Shown: in pieces, positions 18,172-26,760 of the stretch | Position numbering within the stretch: position 1 is the stretch's first letter | Layout of the letters: every line of letters begins with the position of its first letter | Assembly (NCBI RefSeq): GCF_014207955.1 | Contig: NZ_JACHLK010000001.1 | Coordinates: 806,001 to 870,000, forward strand | Length of the DNA: 64,000 nucleotides | Direction of reading: 5' to 3' | From: Acidovorax soli | GTDB taxonomy: Bacteria > Pseudomonadota > Gammaproteobacteria > Burkholderiales > Burkholderiaceae_C | Notes under the pieces: generated by a model | The model's database searches: none | Told to the model about the DNA's origin: nothing | Seen by the model: only the letters and a program-made list of their open reading frames with translations | Position numbers and translations under genes: made by a program

Positions 18172-18917
18172 CGGCCGCTGCCATGCCCGTGCCGGCACTG
18201 CCGCACGCCGTGTCGCGCCTGCGCGCCGCGCGACTGGCACGCAGTGCCAAGCCCTTTCTGGCCCGGGGCGGGCCGCGTGGTGTGCGCTGCCCGGGGTGCC
18301 GGCTGGTGCCCAGCCATTGCCTGTGCGCGCTGCGCCCGCAGCTCACCCCGCAGGCCGGCGTCTGCCTGCTGATGGCCGACATCGAGCCGCTCAAGCCCAG
18401 CAACACCGGCTGGCTGATCGCCGACGTGGTGGCCGATACCTGGGCCTTCGGCTGGGCACGCACCGAGGTCGACCCGGCCTTGCTCGCCCTGCTGGCCGAT
18501 CCGCAGTGGCAGCCCTATGTGGTGTTCCCGGGCGAATTCGTGGTCCCCGAGCGTGTGGTGGCGAATGTCGCGGGAATGCCGGCCGGCAAGCGCCCGCTGT
18601 TCGTGCTGCTCGACGCCACCTGGCCCGAGGCGCGCAAGATGTTCCGCAAGAGCCCCTACCTGGACCGCTTCCCCGTGCTCAGCCTGGCCGGTGAGCAGCT
18701 TTCGCGCTACCGTCTGCGCCGCAGCACGCGCGAGGACCATTTCTGCACCTCCGAGGTGGCGGCCCTGTGCATGGAGCTGGCGGGCGAGGGCCATGCAGCC
18801 CAGACGCTGGAAGCCTACCTCGACGTGTTCACCAACCACTACCTGCAGTCCAAGCACCAGTTGCCGGTGGACCCGGGCGACGCAGTGCATGAGCGCCTGC
18901 GCGCCCTGCGCCGCTAG
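18168..18917 (+). CDS. DTW-domain protein (tRNA acp3U-type aminocarboxypropyltransferase family)
   Basis: DTW proteins such as E. coli TapT/YfiP transfer the 3-amino-3-carboxypropyl group of SAM to uridine in tRNA. Here the signature appears as 'LDATWPEARKMFRKSPYL', with 'LSRYRLRRSTREDHFCTSEVAA' downstream, and a four-cysteine group ('CPGCRLVPSHCLC') near the N-terminus. The GTG at 18168 overlaps the previous stop (GTGA); ATG at 18183 is an alternative. The length of about 245-249 residues is normal. The family call is firm; the tRNA substrate is inferred. Confidence 0.87.
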   Translation: MTAAAMPVPALPHAVSRLRAARLARSAKPFLARGGPRGVRCPGCRLVPSHCLCALRPQLTPQAGVCLLMADIEPLKPSNTGWLIADVVADTWAFGWARTEVDPALLALLADPQWQPYVVFPGEFVVPERVVANVAGMPAGKRPLFVLLDATWPEARKMFRKSPYLDRFPVLSLAGEQLSRYRLRRSTREDHFCTSEVAALCMELAGEGHAAQTLEAYLDVFTNHYLQSKHQLPVDPGDAVHERLRALRR

Positions 18918-18926
18918 GGCTGGCCG

Positions 18927-19430
18927 ATGTGGGTCATCCGCGATTTCGAGCCGGCCGATGCACCCGCGTTGCGTGCACTGTTCCATGCCGCCGTGCATGC
19001 AAGGGCCCGTGCGGAATACACCCAGGAGCAGCGCGATGCCTGGGCCCCCCTGTCCTACGACGTGGCGGCCTGGGGGGCGCGCCTGCAGTCCAACCGGCCC
19101 TTCATTGCGCAAGGGCGTGCCGGGGATGGCGTGGCCACCATTGCCGGTTTCTCGGATCTGCAGCCCACGGGCTACATCGACCATTTCTTCGTCGCGCCCG
19201 CCCATGCCGGCCAGGGGGTGGCGCAGGCCCTGATGGCGCACATCCATGCGCAGGCCGCGCTGCGTGGCATTTCCCGCCTGTGGGCCGACGTCAGCCTCAC
19301 GGCCGAGCCTTTCTTCGCGAAGAGCGGATTTGCCGTCGAAGCCCGCCAGCAGGTGGAACGCCACGGCGTGGTGCTGTCCAACGCGCGCATGGCCAAGCGG
19401 CTGACGGGGGCCGCGGGAGTGGGACAATAG
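18927..19430 (+). CDS. GNAT-family N-acetyltransferase
   Basis: A 167-residue protein with the GNAT pattern: 'MWVIRDFEPADAPALRALF' at the start, 'IDHFFVAPAHAGQGVAQALM' (the acetyl-CoA pyrophosphate loop, Q-x-x-G-x-A type) in the middle, and 'FFAKSGFAVEARQQVERHGVVL' at the end. It resembles the YafP-like acetyltransferases. It begins 9 bp after the DTW gene, so is probably in the same transcript. Substrate unknown. Confidence 0.87.
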   Translation: MWVIRDFEPADAPALRALFHAAVHARARAEYTQEQRDAWAPLSYDVAAWGARLQSNRPFIAQGRAGDGVATIAGFSDLQPTGYIDHFFVAPAHAGQGVAQALMAHIHAQAALRGISRLWADVSLTAEPFFAKSGFAVEARQQVERHGVVLSNARMAKRLTGAAGVGQ

Positions 19431-19479
19431 CGCCCCGGCATTCTTCCCTCCCCCTCTTCAGAACGGCAAGGCCCTTCCC

Positions 19480-19731
19480 ATGACCAAGCAACACGAACGG
19501 CACACCGAACTCAAGCCCATGGAGCTGTGCGAGTCCTGCAAGGGCATCCAGCGCAACTGGCGCCGCGCGCCCGGCCATGCCGAGCTGGTGCAGCGCGGCA
19601 GCCGCAAGGAAGACCGTGACCATGGCCAGGTCACTTTCACCCGCTACCAGTGCGACCGCTGCGGCACGGCCTGGGAGTACGAGAACGACAAGACCAACCT
19701 GCACGCCGGCTGGTCGGTGGTGGGGCGCTGA
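19480..19731 (+). CDS. small two-CxxC (zinc-ribbon-like) protein
   Basis: An 83-residue hydrophilic protein with two CxxC knuckles, CESC near residue 17 and CDRC near residue 59, spaced as in a zinc ribbon. The second is followed by 'GTAWEYENDKTNLHAGW', with conserved-looking aromatics. It has no signal peptide. Its position after the GNAT gene and its composition suggest a real gene. Zinc or nucleic-acid binding is inference. Confidence 0.7.
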   Translation: MTKQHERHTELKPMELCESCKGIQRNWRRAPGHAELVQRGSRKEDRDHGQVTFTRYQCDRCGTAWEYENDKTNLHAGWSVVGR

Positions 19732-19763
19732 GCGCCGCCCCTTCCGGCTTCAGTCCTGCTCCT

Positions 19764-20675
19764 TCAGGCCTGCGGGTCCTGCCCGCCCGGCAGGGCGGCC
19801 AGCAGCATCGCAGCCACCACGCAAGCCAGGCCCAGGCCCTGCCAGCGGTGGAGGGATTCACCGAGAAACGCCACCGACAGCAGCAGGGCCGACACCGGCA
19901 GCCAGACGGTGGCCAGCGATGCGCGCACGCCGCTGGTGCGCGCGCTGCCCGCGTACCACAGCAGAAAGCCGCCCACGGTCGGCACCCAGGCGTAGTACAG
20001 CACTGCGGCCAGTGCCGGTGCTGTGAGGGTGGAGGGTGAGGCCTGTGCCATCCACCAGGCCGGCAGGATGGAAAGCAGCAGCCCCCCACCCGACATCAGG
20101 GTGGACAGGGCCAGCGCCGGAACAGGCACAGACAGCCGCTTGCTGGCCAGGATGAACACCGCCTCGCAGGCCACGGCCGCCAGCACCAGGGCGATGCCCG
20201 CCAGGCGCGAGCCGCCACCCCCTTGCGCCAGGCCTTCGCCAGGGCTGGCCGCGACCGCCATGACCCCGGCCGTGGCCAGCGCGATGGCCACCACCAGGCG
20301 CCAGCCGGGCCGCTCGCCCAGCAGCAGGGCTGAGAACAGTGCAGCGGCCGCAGGCAGCGTGCCTGCCACGATGCCTGCGTCCGATGCGCTGGCGAGCTTT
20401 ACCCCGAGGATCAGCAGCACCGAGTAGCCCACGCTGCCCGCAGCCGCCTGCACGGTGAGCAGCAGCGCATCGCGCCGGCCCAGGCGTGGCAGCCGCTGGC
20501 CGCGCCAGCGCATCAGCGCAAAGAACACCGGCAGCGCCAGCGCGTGGCGCAGCACGGTGGCCGCAAACGGCTCGATGTCCTGTGCGATCACTTTGCTGAC
20601 CACCACCGTGCTGCCCACCAGCACCATGGCCAGGCTGCACAGCAGCTGGCCCTTCCATGCGTCCGAAACGCCCAT
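19764..20675 (-). CDS. EamA-family drug/metabolite transporter
   Basis: A 303-residue permease with ten predicted helices made of two EamA repeats. Recognisable parts are 'LLCSLAMVLVGSTVVVSKVIAQDIEPFAATVLRH' at the start, and 'YYAWVPTVGGFLLWYAGSART' and 'SALLLSVAFLGESLHRWQGLGLACVVAAMLLA' in the second repeat. Substrate cannot be predicted. It lies 69 bp behind the AraC regulator on the same strand, which is the likely controller. Confidence 0.9.
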   Translation of the reverse strand: MGVSDAWKGQLLCSLAMVLVGSTVVVSKVIAQDIEPFAATVLRHALALPVFFALMRWRGQRLPRLGRRDALLLTVQAAAGSVGYSVLLILGVKLASASDAGIVAGTLPAAAALFSALLLGERPGWRLVVAIALATAGVMAVAASPGEGLAQGGGGSRLAGIALVLAAVACEAVFILASKRLSVPVPALALSTLMSGGGLLLSILPAWWMAQASPSTLTAPALAAVLYYAWVPTVGGFLLWYAGSARTSGVRASLATVWLPVSALLLSVAFLGESLHRWQGLGLACVVAAMLLAALPGGQDPQA

Positions 20676-20744
20676 CCCCTGCCCCTTTGCGCTTGTTGAA
20701 AACTGCAGGCAGTGTCGCGGGGCAGGCGCCAGCGGTCTTGAACG

Positions 20745-21635
20745 TTATTGCGGCAGCGGCCGGCGCGGTGGGCTCGCCGTGGCCTTCTGCCAGGCGCCGG
20801 GCGTGAAGCCGAATTGCCGCGTGAAGATGCGCGTCATGTGGCTCTGGTCGGCAAAGCCGCTGTCGGCCGCTGCATCGGCCAGGCTGGCGCCGCGCAGCAC
20901 CCGGTGGCGGGCATGCTCGGCACGCTGCTGCAGCAGCCAGGCATGGGGTGGCAGGCCATAGGCCTGGGTGAAGCGGCGCAGCAGCTGGTACTTGCCCAGG
21001 CCGGACATGGTGGCCAGCTGCGCAAGCGTGGGCGGTGCCCGCAGCAGGTCGGCCAGCCGGTCGCGCACCTGGCGCATGGCAGCCGCTGCCTCGGCGGCGC
21101 TCGCTTGCGGCAGTGCCGCATTGGCATGCCGGCCCAGCAGCAGGGCACCCGTGTGGGCCAGCGCCTCCTCACAGGCCAGGGCGGCCACGCTGGTGGAAGC
21201 CTGCGGCCCCTCATTCCAGTGCGCCAGGCGCTGCAGCAACTGGTCCAGGGCCGTGCGCAGCGCCAGGTCGTGCTGGATCACCGGGCGGGCCAGGGCCAGC
21301 CCCTGGGGCGACGCGATGGCCAGGTCGTCGGCCATGGCCTGTACCACCGAGGGCTCCAGGTAGACCATGCGCCAGCGGCGCGATGGGGTACCCAGGGGCC
21401 GGCCGTCATGCACCTCGCCGGGGTTGGTGGTGATCAGGTCGCCCGCATAGGCATCCACCGCGCCGCGACCGCTGGCCGAACTCTGCGCGCCCTGGTCGAG
21501 AAGCCCCAGGCCATAGACGGCATGCCAATGCCTGCCATAGTGGCGGGAACTTTCGATGTGCGTGGCGTACACACCTTCCCAGGGCGATCCGAAGACCTGG
21601 GCACGATGGGTGGGCGTTGGCGTTGTTGTCACCAT
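20745..21635 (-). CDS. AraC-family regulator with cupin-like sensor
   Basis: The start at 21635 (MVTTTPTPTH) gives 296 residues. The N-terminal half is a cupin-type AraC_binding domain ('DAYAGDLITTNPGEVHDGRP'); the C-terminal hundred residues contain the two helix-turn-helix motifs with 'GLGKYQLLRRFTQAYGLPPHAWLLQQR' and 'ADAAADSGFADQSHMTRIFTRQFGFTPGAWQ'. It is upstream of and co-directional with the EamA exporter gene, a common regulator-exporter pairing. Confidence 0.9.
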   Translation of the reverse strand: MVTTTPTPTHRAQVFGSPWEGVYATHIESSRHYGRHWHAVYGLGLLDQGAQSSASGRGAVDAYAGDLITTNPGEVHDGRPLGTPSRRWRMVYLEPSVVQAMADDLAIASPQGLALARPVIQHDLALRTALDQLLQRLAHWNEGPQASTSVAALACEEALAHTGALLLGRHANAALPQASAAEAAAAMRQVRDRLADLLRAPPTLAQLATMSGLGKYQLLRRFTQAYGLPPHAWLLQQRAEHARHRVLRGASLADAAADSGFADQSHMTRIFTRQFGFTPGAWQKATASPPRRPLPQ

Positions 21636-21684
21636 CCGCCCATTATTCCCAGGTCTGCCTGCCATCCATCCAAGGAGCTGCTGA

Positions 21685-22257
21685 ATGCGCCGCCGATTTT
21701 TTCTTGCCACTGGAGCGTGCCCATGGGCGCTTGGCAGCCTGGCGCTGCTGGGCGCGCGCGCCGCGCAGGCCCAGCCGGGCTACACCGTGTCGCTCGAACA
21801 ATTGCAGGAGGCCGTGGCGCAGCGCTTTCCCTTGCGCTACCCCATGGCCGGTCTGGTGGATGTGGACGTGCAGACCCCGCGCCTGTCGCTGCTGCCCGAA
21901 AGCAACCGGCTGGGCGCGGCCTTCCCGCTCAGCGCCGCCGGACCCGCGCTGCGCCGCAGCCACAGCGGCACGCTGGAGGTGGAATTCGCCCTGCGCTATG
22001 AAGCCAGCGACCGCAGCCTGCGTGCCCACCAGCTGCGCCTGGTGCGGCTGGACTTTCCCAGCCTGCGGCCCGAGGTGGTGGTGCTGCTCAACGGCTATGG
22101 CCCGGGCCTGGCGGAGCAGTCGCTGCGCGAGGTGATGCTGCACCGGCTGCGCCCGCAGGACTTGGGGCCGCTCGACGGCATGGGCTTGCAGCCAGGCGCC
22201 ATCACCGTGACGCCCCGAGGCTTGTCCATCGCGTTCGTGAACAAGCCGGTACCTTGA
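21685..22257 (+). CDS. DUF1439 (YceB-like) exported protein
   Basis: A 190-residue protein with an N-terminal export signal beginning 'MRRRFFLATGA' and cleaved near 'AQAQ'. The mature start 'YTVSLEQLQEAVAQRFPLRYPMAGLVDVDVQTPRL' matches the DUF1439 family, which includes the E. coli lipoprotein YceB. There is no lipobox cysteine here, so it is likely a soluble periplasmic form. It is divergent from the AraC gene and ends 4 bp from a LysR gene on the other strand. Function unknown. Confidence 0.78.
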   Translation: MRRRFFLATGACPWALGSLALLGARAAQAQPGYTVSLEQLQEAVAQRFPLRYPMAGLVDVDVQTPRLSLLPESNRLGAAFPLSAAGPALRRSHSGTLEVEFALRYEASDRSLRAHQLRLVRLDFPSLRPEVVVLLNGYGPGLAEQSLREVMLHRLRPQDLGPLDGMGLQPGAITVTPRGLSIAFVNKPVP

Positions 22258-22261
22258 CGGC

Positions 22262-23185
22262 TCAATCCCCCCGTACCCGCTGCGCAAAGCCACGCTGGCT
22301 GAACTGTTCGATGATGAAGTCCACGAACACCCGCGTGCGCGCAGGCAACAGCTTCTTGTCGGGGTAGTACAGCGAGGTCGGCCCGGCATCGGACCACCAG
22401 CCCGGCAGCAGGCGCACCAGGTCGCCACTGGCCAGCCAGGGCTGGGCAAACGGCATGGGCAGCAGGGCCACGCCCAGGCCCATCAGCGCGGCCTGGCACA
22501 TGGCCTCAGGGTCGTCGAAGACGATGCGCGGGCGCAGCTCGGCTGCGGCCGCGTCGCCGGCCTTGTTGCGCAGCGTGACCACGTGGATGCGGCCCGTCTG
22601 GATCGAGCGGCGCGCAATGCCGTCCCATTGCGCGAGGTCCGATGGGTGGCGCGGCGCCTTGCGGCCCTGCAGCTGCGCACGAGACGCCACCGCCACGATG
22701 TGGATGGTGCCCAGCGTGCGCGCCACCATGCCGGGGTTGAGGTTTAGCCCGCCGCCAATGCCCGCGTCAAAGCCCTCGCCGATCAGATCGACCTGGCGGT
22801 TTTCGAAGCGCCAGTCGGGCTGGATGGCCGGGTAGCGCTGCAAAAACTCGCCCAGCAGCGGCACCAGGTAGGCACGGCCGAAGGCCTGGCCCATGCTGAC
22901 CTTGAGCGTACCTGCCGGGGCGCGGTCGGCCTCGGCCGCGTGCTCCACGGCATCGGCCAGGGTGGCCAGCGGTGTGCTGATCTGTTGCAGCAGGCGCTGG
23001 CCGCCCTCGGTCAGCACCAGGCGCCGCGTGCTGCGCTGAAACAGGCGCACGGAGAGATTGGCCTCCAGCCGTGCCACGTTCTTGCTCACGGCGGCCGGTG
23101 TGAGGCCCATGCGCCGTGCGGCGGCCGAGAAGCTGCCGAACTCGGCGGACTGGACGAAGGATTCGAGGTGGCTGAGCGGCTGCAT
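22262..23185 (-). CDS. LysR-family regulator, divergent from an SDR
   Basis: The start at 23185 gives 307 residues. The N-terminal winged helix-turn-helix is textbook ('LESFVQSAEFGSFSAAARRMGLTPAAVSKNVARLEA', 'RLFQRSTRRLVLTEGGQRLL'), followed by a periplasmic-binding-like effector domain. It is divergent from the SDR gene at 23311 with a palindrome between them (23194-23212), so it is probably both autoregulatory and the regulator of that dehydrogenase. Inducer unknown. Confidence 0.92.
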   Translation of the reverse strand: MQPLSHLESFVQSAEFGSFSAAARRMGLTPAAVSKNVARLEANLSVRLFQRSTRRLVLTEGGQRLLQQISTPLATLADAVEHAAEADRAPAGTLKVSMGQAFGRAYLVPLLGEFLQRYPAIQPDWRFENRQVDLIGEGFDAGIGGGLNLNPGMVARTLGTIHIVAVASRAQLQGRKAPRHPSDLAQWDGIARRSIQTGRIHVVTLRNKAGDAAAAELRPRIVFDDPEAMCQAALMGLGVALLPMPFAQPWLASGDLVRLLPGWWSDAGPTSLYYPDKKLLPARTRVFVDFIIEQFSQRGFAQRVRGD

Positions 23186-23193
23186 GCCTCTAT

Positions 23194-23212
23194 TTTCAAC
23201 CAAGGGTTGAAA
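23194..23212. promoter_or_regulatory. candidate LysR operator
   Basis: TTTCAACC-AAG-GGTTGAAA is a perfect 8-bp inverted repeat, 8 bp upstream of the LysR start and in the LysR/SDR divergent region. Confidence 0.6.
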
Positions 23213-23310
23213 CAGGAACAGCCGATTCATGGCTACCGGCCGTGCAATGGTTTTCCGAGACTGCAGGTGTTGCCAGTGCATTCACTGGTCCACTTCACCG
23301 GAGATCCACC

Positions 23311-24093
23311 ATGTCTGCCACCTCTGTTTCCTCGTCGTCTTCCACCCGCGTCCTGGCCGGCAAGGCCGCCTTCGTCACCGGAGGCTCGCGCGGCATCGGT
23401 GCCGCCATCGTGCGCCGCCTGGCGCGCGATGGTGCTGCCGTCGCCTTCACCTACACCAGCAACGCAGCGCCAGCCCAGGCGCTGGCCGCCGAGATCGAGG
23501 CTGCGGGCGGCCGTGCCCTGGCACTGCGCGCCGACAGCGCCGATGCAGCTGCCATCACCGCGGCCATCGACGGCGCGGCGCGTGAACTGGGCCGCCTGGA
23601 CATCCTGGTCAACAATGCCGGTGTGGCCATCATGGGCGAGGTCGGCAGCGTTGCGCTCGACGACCTGGACCGCACGCTCGCCATCAACGTGCGCGGTGTG
23701 TTCGTGGCCACCCAGGCCGCTGTGCGCCACATGGGCCAGGGTGGTGCCTATGGCCGTGTCATCACCATCGGCAGCACCAATTCCGAGCGCCTGCCCTGGG
23801 CCGGCTTCAGCGTCTACGGCATGAGCAAGGCCGCCATCGTGGGGCTCACCAAGGGCCTGGCACGCGACCTGGGGCCGCGCGGCATCACCGTGAACAACGT
23901 GCAGCCCGGCCCGGTGAACACCGACATGAACCCCGCCGACGGCCCCATGGCCAAGGACATGCATGGCCTGATGGCGCTCGACCGCCACGCCGACCCGGCC
24001 GAGATCGCCGGCATGGTGGCCTACCTGGCCGGGCCCGAGTCGGGCATGGTCACAGGGGCCAGCCTGCTCATCGACGGCGGTTTCGCAGCCTGA
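23311..24093 (+). CDS. short-chain dehydrogenase/reductase
   Basis: A 260-residue classical SDR: cofactor loop 'VTGGSRGIGAAIVRRL', 'NNAGVAI', catalytic Ser in 'ITIGSTNSERLPW' and the Tyr-x3-Lys pair in 'YGMSKAAIVGLTKGLARDLG', with the C-terminal 'GASLLIDGGFAA'. The arginine after the glycine loop suggests NADP(H). The ATG at 23311 has a GGAG-like site before it. Substrate unknown; probably regulated by the divergent LysR. It is 2 bp from the convergent GST gene. Confidence 0.92.
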   Translation: MSATSVSSSSSTRVLAGKAAFVTGGSRGIGAAIVRRLARDGAAVAFTYTSNAAPAQALAAEIEAAGGRALALRADSADAAAITAAIDGAARELGRLDILVNNAGVAIMGEVGSVALDDLDRTLAINVRGVFVATQAAVRHMGQGGAYGRVITIGSTNSERLPWAGFSVYGMSKAAIVGLTKGLARDLGPRGITVNNVQPGPVNTDMNPADGPMAKDMHGLMALDRHADPAEIAGMVAYLAGPESGMVTGASLLIDGGFAA

Positions 24094-24095
24094 CC

Positions 24096-24797
24096 TCAGG
24101 CCGGCAACTGCGCGACCACATCGTCCAGCGCCACATGGCCCTGGAACCCGCCGCTGCTGGTGGTGGGCCGCTGCCGCTCGATGGCATCGGCGAACACCAC
24201 GGCGGGGTCGGCGCGCAGCTTGGCCAGGTGGGCTGCCAGGTGAGGGTAGTCCTCGACCCGCAGCACACCGTGGTACTCGGCCCAGCGGGCCACAGCGGCC
24301 AGGTAGGCATCGGCCACGGTCTTCTTGCTGCCGCCGTCGATCCATTCGCGTTCCGCCAGCAAGCGGTCGAGGTGAGCGCAGCCCTTGGCGACCTGGGGGC
24401 GGCCCCAATCGCGCAGCGCTTCCTGGCGCGGTGGGTCGGTGGCCATTTCATAGGCGGCCCACAGCGGTGCAAAGGCCGCGAAGAAATCCGTGGCCAGATA
24501 GGCCAGGGTCTGGTTGAGCCGGTCGTGCTCCGGGCTGCCCTGCGGGTAGCCGAGCTGGTGGCCCTTTTGCGCCGCCAGGTGCAGCAGGATGGCCATGCTT
24601 TCGCTGAGCAACTGGCCCTCGGCCGTCACGTAGGCGGGTGTCAGGTTCTGCGGATTGATGCGCGCAAACGCCGCGGGCCAGGGGTGTTCGAGCATCTCGA
24701 TGCGCGAGAGCGCGTAGGGCGCGCCCAGCCATTCGAGCGCGATGATGCTGGCCAGCGAGCAGCCCTGGGGCACGCCATAGAAAAGGGTTGGTGTCAT
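24096..24797 (-). CDS. glutathione S-transferase-like protein
   Basis: A 233-residue protein with a thioredoxin-fold N-terminus ('TPTLFYGVPQGCSLASIIALEWLGAPYAL', Cys near residue 12 at the glutathione site, and 'NPQNLTPAYVTAEGQLLSESMAILLHLA') and an all-helical C-terminal domain. This resembles beta-class GSTs. It is divergent from the LysR gene at 24926, with a palindrome in between, suggesting regulated expression. Substrate unknown. Confidence 0.88.
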   Translation of the reverse strand: MTPTLFYGVPQGCSLASIIALEWLGAPYALSRIEMLEHPWPAAFARINPQNLTPAYVTAEGQLLSESMAILLHLAAQKGHQLGYPQGSPEHDRLNQTLAYLATDFFAAFAPLWAAYEMATDPPRQEALRDWGRPQVAKGCAHLDRLLAEREWIDGGSKKTVADAYLAAVARWAEYHGVLRVEDYPHLAAHLAKLRADPAVVFADAIERQRPTTSSGGFQGHVALDDVVAQLPA

Positions 24798-24868
24798 TGC
24801 AGGTTCCTTGGTTGAGAAAAGAAAAAGAAAGATCAAAAGAAGACCTTGCAAAGATACGGATGTGGCCG

Positions 24869-24888
24869 TTGCCTGTGTAGTCAGGCAA
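24869..24888. promoter_or_regulatory. candidate LysR operator
   Basis: TTGCCTG-N6-CAGGCAA, a perfect 7-bp inverted repeat in the 128-bp GST/LysR divergent region, 38 bp before the LysR start. Confidence 0.6.
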
Positions 24889-24925
24889 AAGTAGACTCAT
24901 CGTCTCTTTTTGTGGACGATAGGGC

Positions 24926-25849
24926 ATGCTCAATCTCAATGACCTGCAGTGGTTCGTGCGCGTGGTGGACCATGGCGGCTTTGCTGCGGCTGCGCGGGCG
25001 CTGGAGGTGCCCAAGTCCACGCTGAGCAAGCGCGTGGCGCAGCTCGAGGCCACGCTGGGCGTGTGCCTGATACAGCGCAGTTCGCGCGTCTTCGTGGTGA
25101 CCGACACCGGCCAGGCCTTCTACCGCCATGCCGCGGCCATGCTGATCGAGGCCGAGGCAGCCGAGAACGTGGTGCGCGGCCTGCAGGCAGAGCCGGCAGG
25201 CATCGTGCGCATCACGGCCTCGGTCACCACAGCCCAACTGGTGCTGGCCGATCTGCTGCCCGGCCTGGCCGTGCGCTACCCGAAGCTGCAGGTGATGCTG
25301 CATGCGACGGACCGCTTCGTGGACCTGGTGCAGGAGGGCTTCGACATCGGTGTGCGCGACCATTCGGCCCCGTTGCCCGACTCGGACCTGGTGCAGCGGC
25401 GCGTGGGCCGCGAGCCGTTCTACACGGTGGCCGCGCCGGCCTATCTGTCGGCGCGAGGCATCCCCGTTCATCCGGACGAACTGGCCGGGCACGACGCGCT
25501 GCTCCTCTCGCCCGCACCGTCCGCGTTGGTGTGGACCTTTGTGCGCGGCGGTGAGACCTGCGCGGTGCGCCCGGTGCCGCGCTTCTTTGCCGACGAGCCC
25601 TGGACGCTGCTGCAGGCGGCCCATGCGGGCGTGGGCATCGGCTGCCTGCCGCGCGGCCTGAGCCAGCCCAGCATCGAGGCCGGTCGGCTGGTGCGCTTGC
25701 TGTCCGGCTTCGACTTCGCGGGCGGCATGACGACCACGCTGCTCATCTCGCACCGGCGCGGGCAATTGCCTTCGGTACGGGCTGCAGTGGACTTTCTGGC
25801 CGAGGGCATTGCGCGCTACCGGGGGTTCGAGGCGCCGGCCCCCGTATAG
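24926..25849 (+). CDS. LysR-family regulator, divergent from a GST
   Basis: A 307-residue LysR protein: HTH 'LQWFVRVVDHGGFAAAARALEVPKSTLSKRVAQLEATLGV' then 'LIQRSSRVFVVTDTGQAF', and an effector domain with 'FVDLVQEGFDIGVRDHSAPLPDSDLVQRRV'. The group with this effector-domain start usually regulates adjacent oxidoreductase or transferase genes. It is divergent from the GST gene. A small exported-protein gene follows on the same strand 32 bp later. Confidence 0.92.
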   Translation: MLNLNDLQWFVRVVDHGGFAAAARALEVPKSTLSKRVAQLEATLGVCLIQRSSRVFVVTDTGQAFYRHAAAMLIEAEAAENVVRGLQAEPAGIVRITASVTTAQLVLADLLPGLAVRYPKLQVMLHATDRFVDLVQEGFDIGVRDHSAPLPDSDLVQRRVGREPFYTVAAPAYLSARGIPVHPDELAGHDALLLSPAPSALVWTFVRGGETCAVRPVPRFFADEPWTLLQAAHAGVGIGCLPRGLSQPSIEAGRLVRLLSGFDFAGGMTTTLLISHRRGQLPSVRAAVDFLAEGIARYRGFEAPAPV

Positions 25850-25881
25850 TGGCCGGTCCAGCCATCGGGGGAGACCATTGC

Positions 25882-26745
25882 ATGCACCACGCTTTCAGGC
25901 CTTTGCGGATTGCCACAGCCCTGGTTGTGGGCGCGCTTGTCTGCGCCCCGGCACAGGCGCTCACCGAGGCCGAAAAGGCCTTTGTGGGCGAGTACCGGGG
26001 CGGTTCGGTCGACACCGTGGCGCAATTGGCGCTGCTGGACGACAACACCTTCTGCTTTGCCTTCATGGGCGGGTCGCTCGACCTGCTGGCCGCAGGCCGC
26101 TGGAAGGCCGAGGGCCAGGGCATCCGCCTGCAGCAGGTGCGGCCGGAGAAGACGGCGTTTGTGGTGCTCCCAGGCCGCAAGGAGGCCCAGGGCGGCATGG
26201 TGGAGCTCGACTTCCATGGCCACACGCTGTCCAACGCGCGTGCGCCGGCCGTCGCCTGGTCGGCCGATGACAAGCCCCCGGCCACCTTGAGGCCCCTGTT
26301 CGGCAAGGACCAGAACTCCTGGTCCGAGATCTACAAGCTGCCGCCCGTGCCACTGGCGCAGGCGCGCTACCTTTACCTGGGCGACGTGACCGAGCCGGCG
26401 CCCGGCAAGCCGGTGGAGGTGCAGGTCGTGCAGTACCGGCTGGAGGCCGCGGGCTCCGTGCTCGTGGCGTTCGATGAGGTGCAGGCCATGCCCTTGCTCA
26501 CGCCGCATGCCGTGTTCAAGGGCGATGTGCTCTACCTGGAGGGCGACCGCATGGGCAAGCGCCGGCCGCTGGCGGCAGAGGCCGTGGACGAAGCACGCAC
26601 GGCCTGCATCCAGCCGGCGCTGGCCCCCAAGGACGGTGCGGCGGCGCAAGAGCGATCTGGCAAGACCCTCGTGCCCGCCAAGGCTTTCAAGGCCAAGCCT
26701 TCGGCCATCCAGGGCAAGCCCTATTTCGAAGCCAAGGGCGGTTGA
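25882..26745 (+). CDS. exported protein of unknown function
   Basis: A 287-residue protein with a signal peptide ('HHAFRPLRIATALVVGALVCAPAQA'). The mature part starts 'LTEAEKAFVGEYRGG' and contains beta-rich stretches such as 'LDLLAAGRWKAEGQGIRLQQV' and a Lys-rich tail ('KAFKAKPSAIQGKPYF'). I recognise no family; it is probably periplasmic. It follows the LysR gene by 32 bp and is convergent with the SRPBCC gene (15 bp). Confidence 0.72.
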   Translation: MHHAFRPLRIATALVVGALVCAPAQALTEAEKAFVGEYRGGSVDTVAQLALLDDNTFCFAFMGGSLDLLAAGRWKAEGQGIRLQQVRPEKTAFVVLPGRKEAQGGMVELDFHGHTLSNARAPAVAWSADDKPPATLRPLFGKDQNSWSEIYKLPPVPLAQARYLYLGDVTEPAPGKPVEVQVVQYRLEAAGSVLVAFDEVQAMPLLTPHAVFKGDVLYLEGDRMGKRRPLAAEAVDEARTACIQPALAPKDGAAAQERSGKTLVPAKAFKAKPSAIQGKPYFEAKGG

Positions 26746-26760
26746 ACGCGCAGGGCGCTG

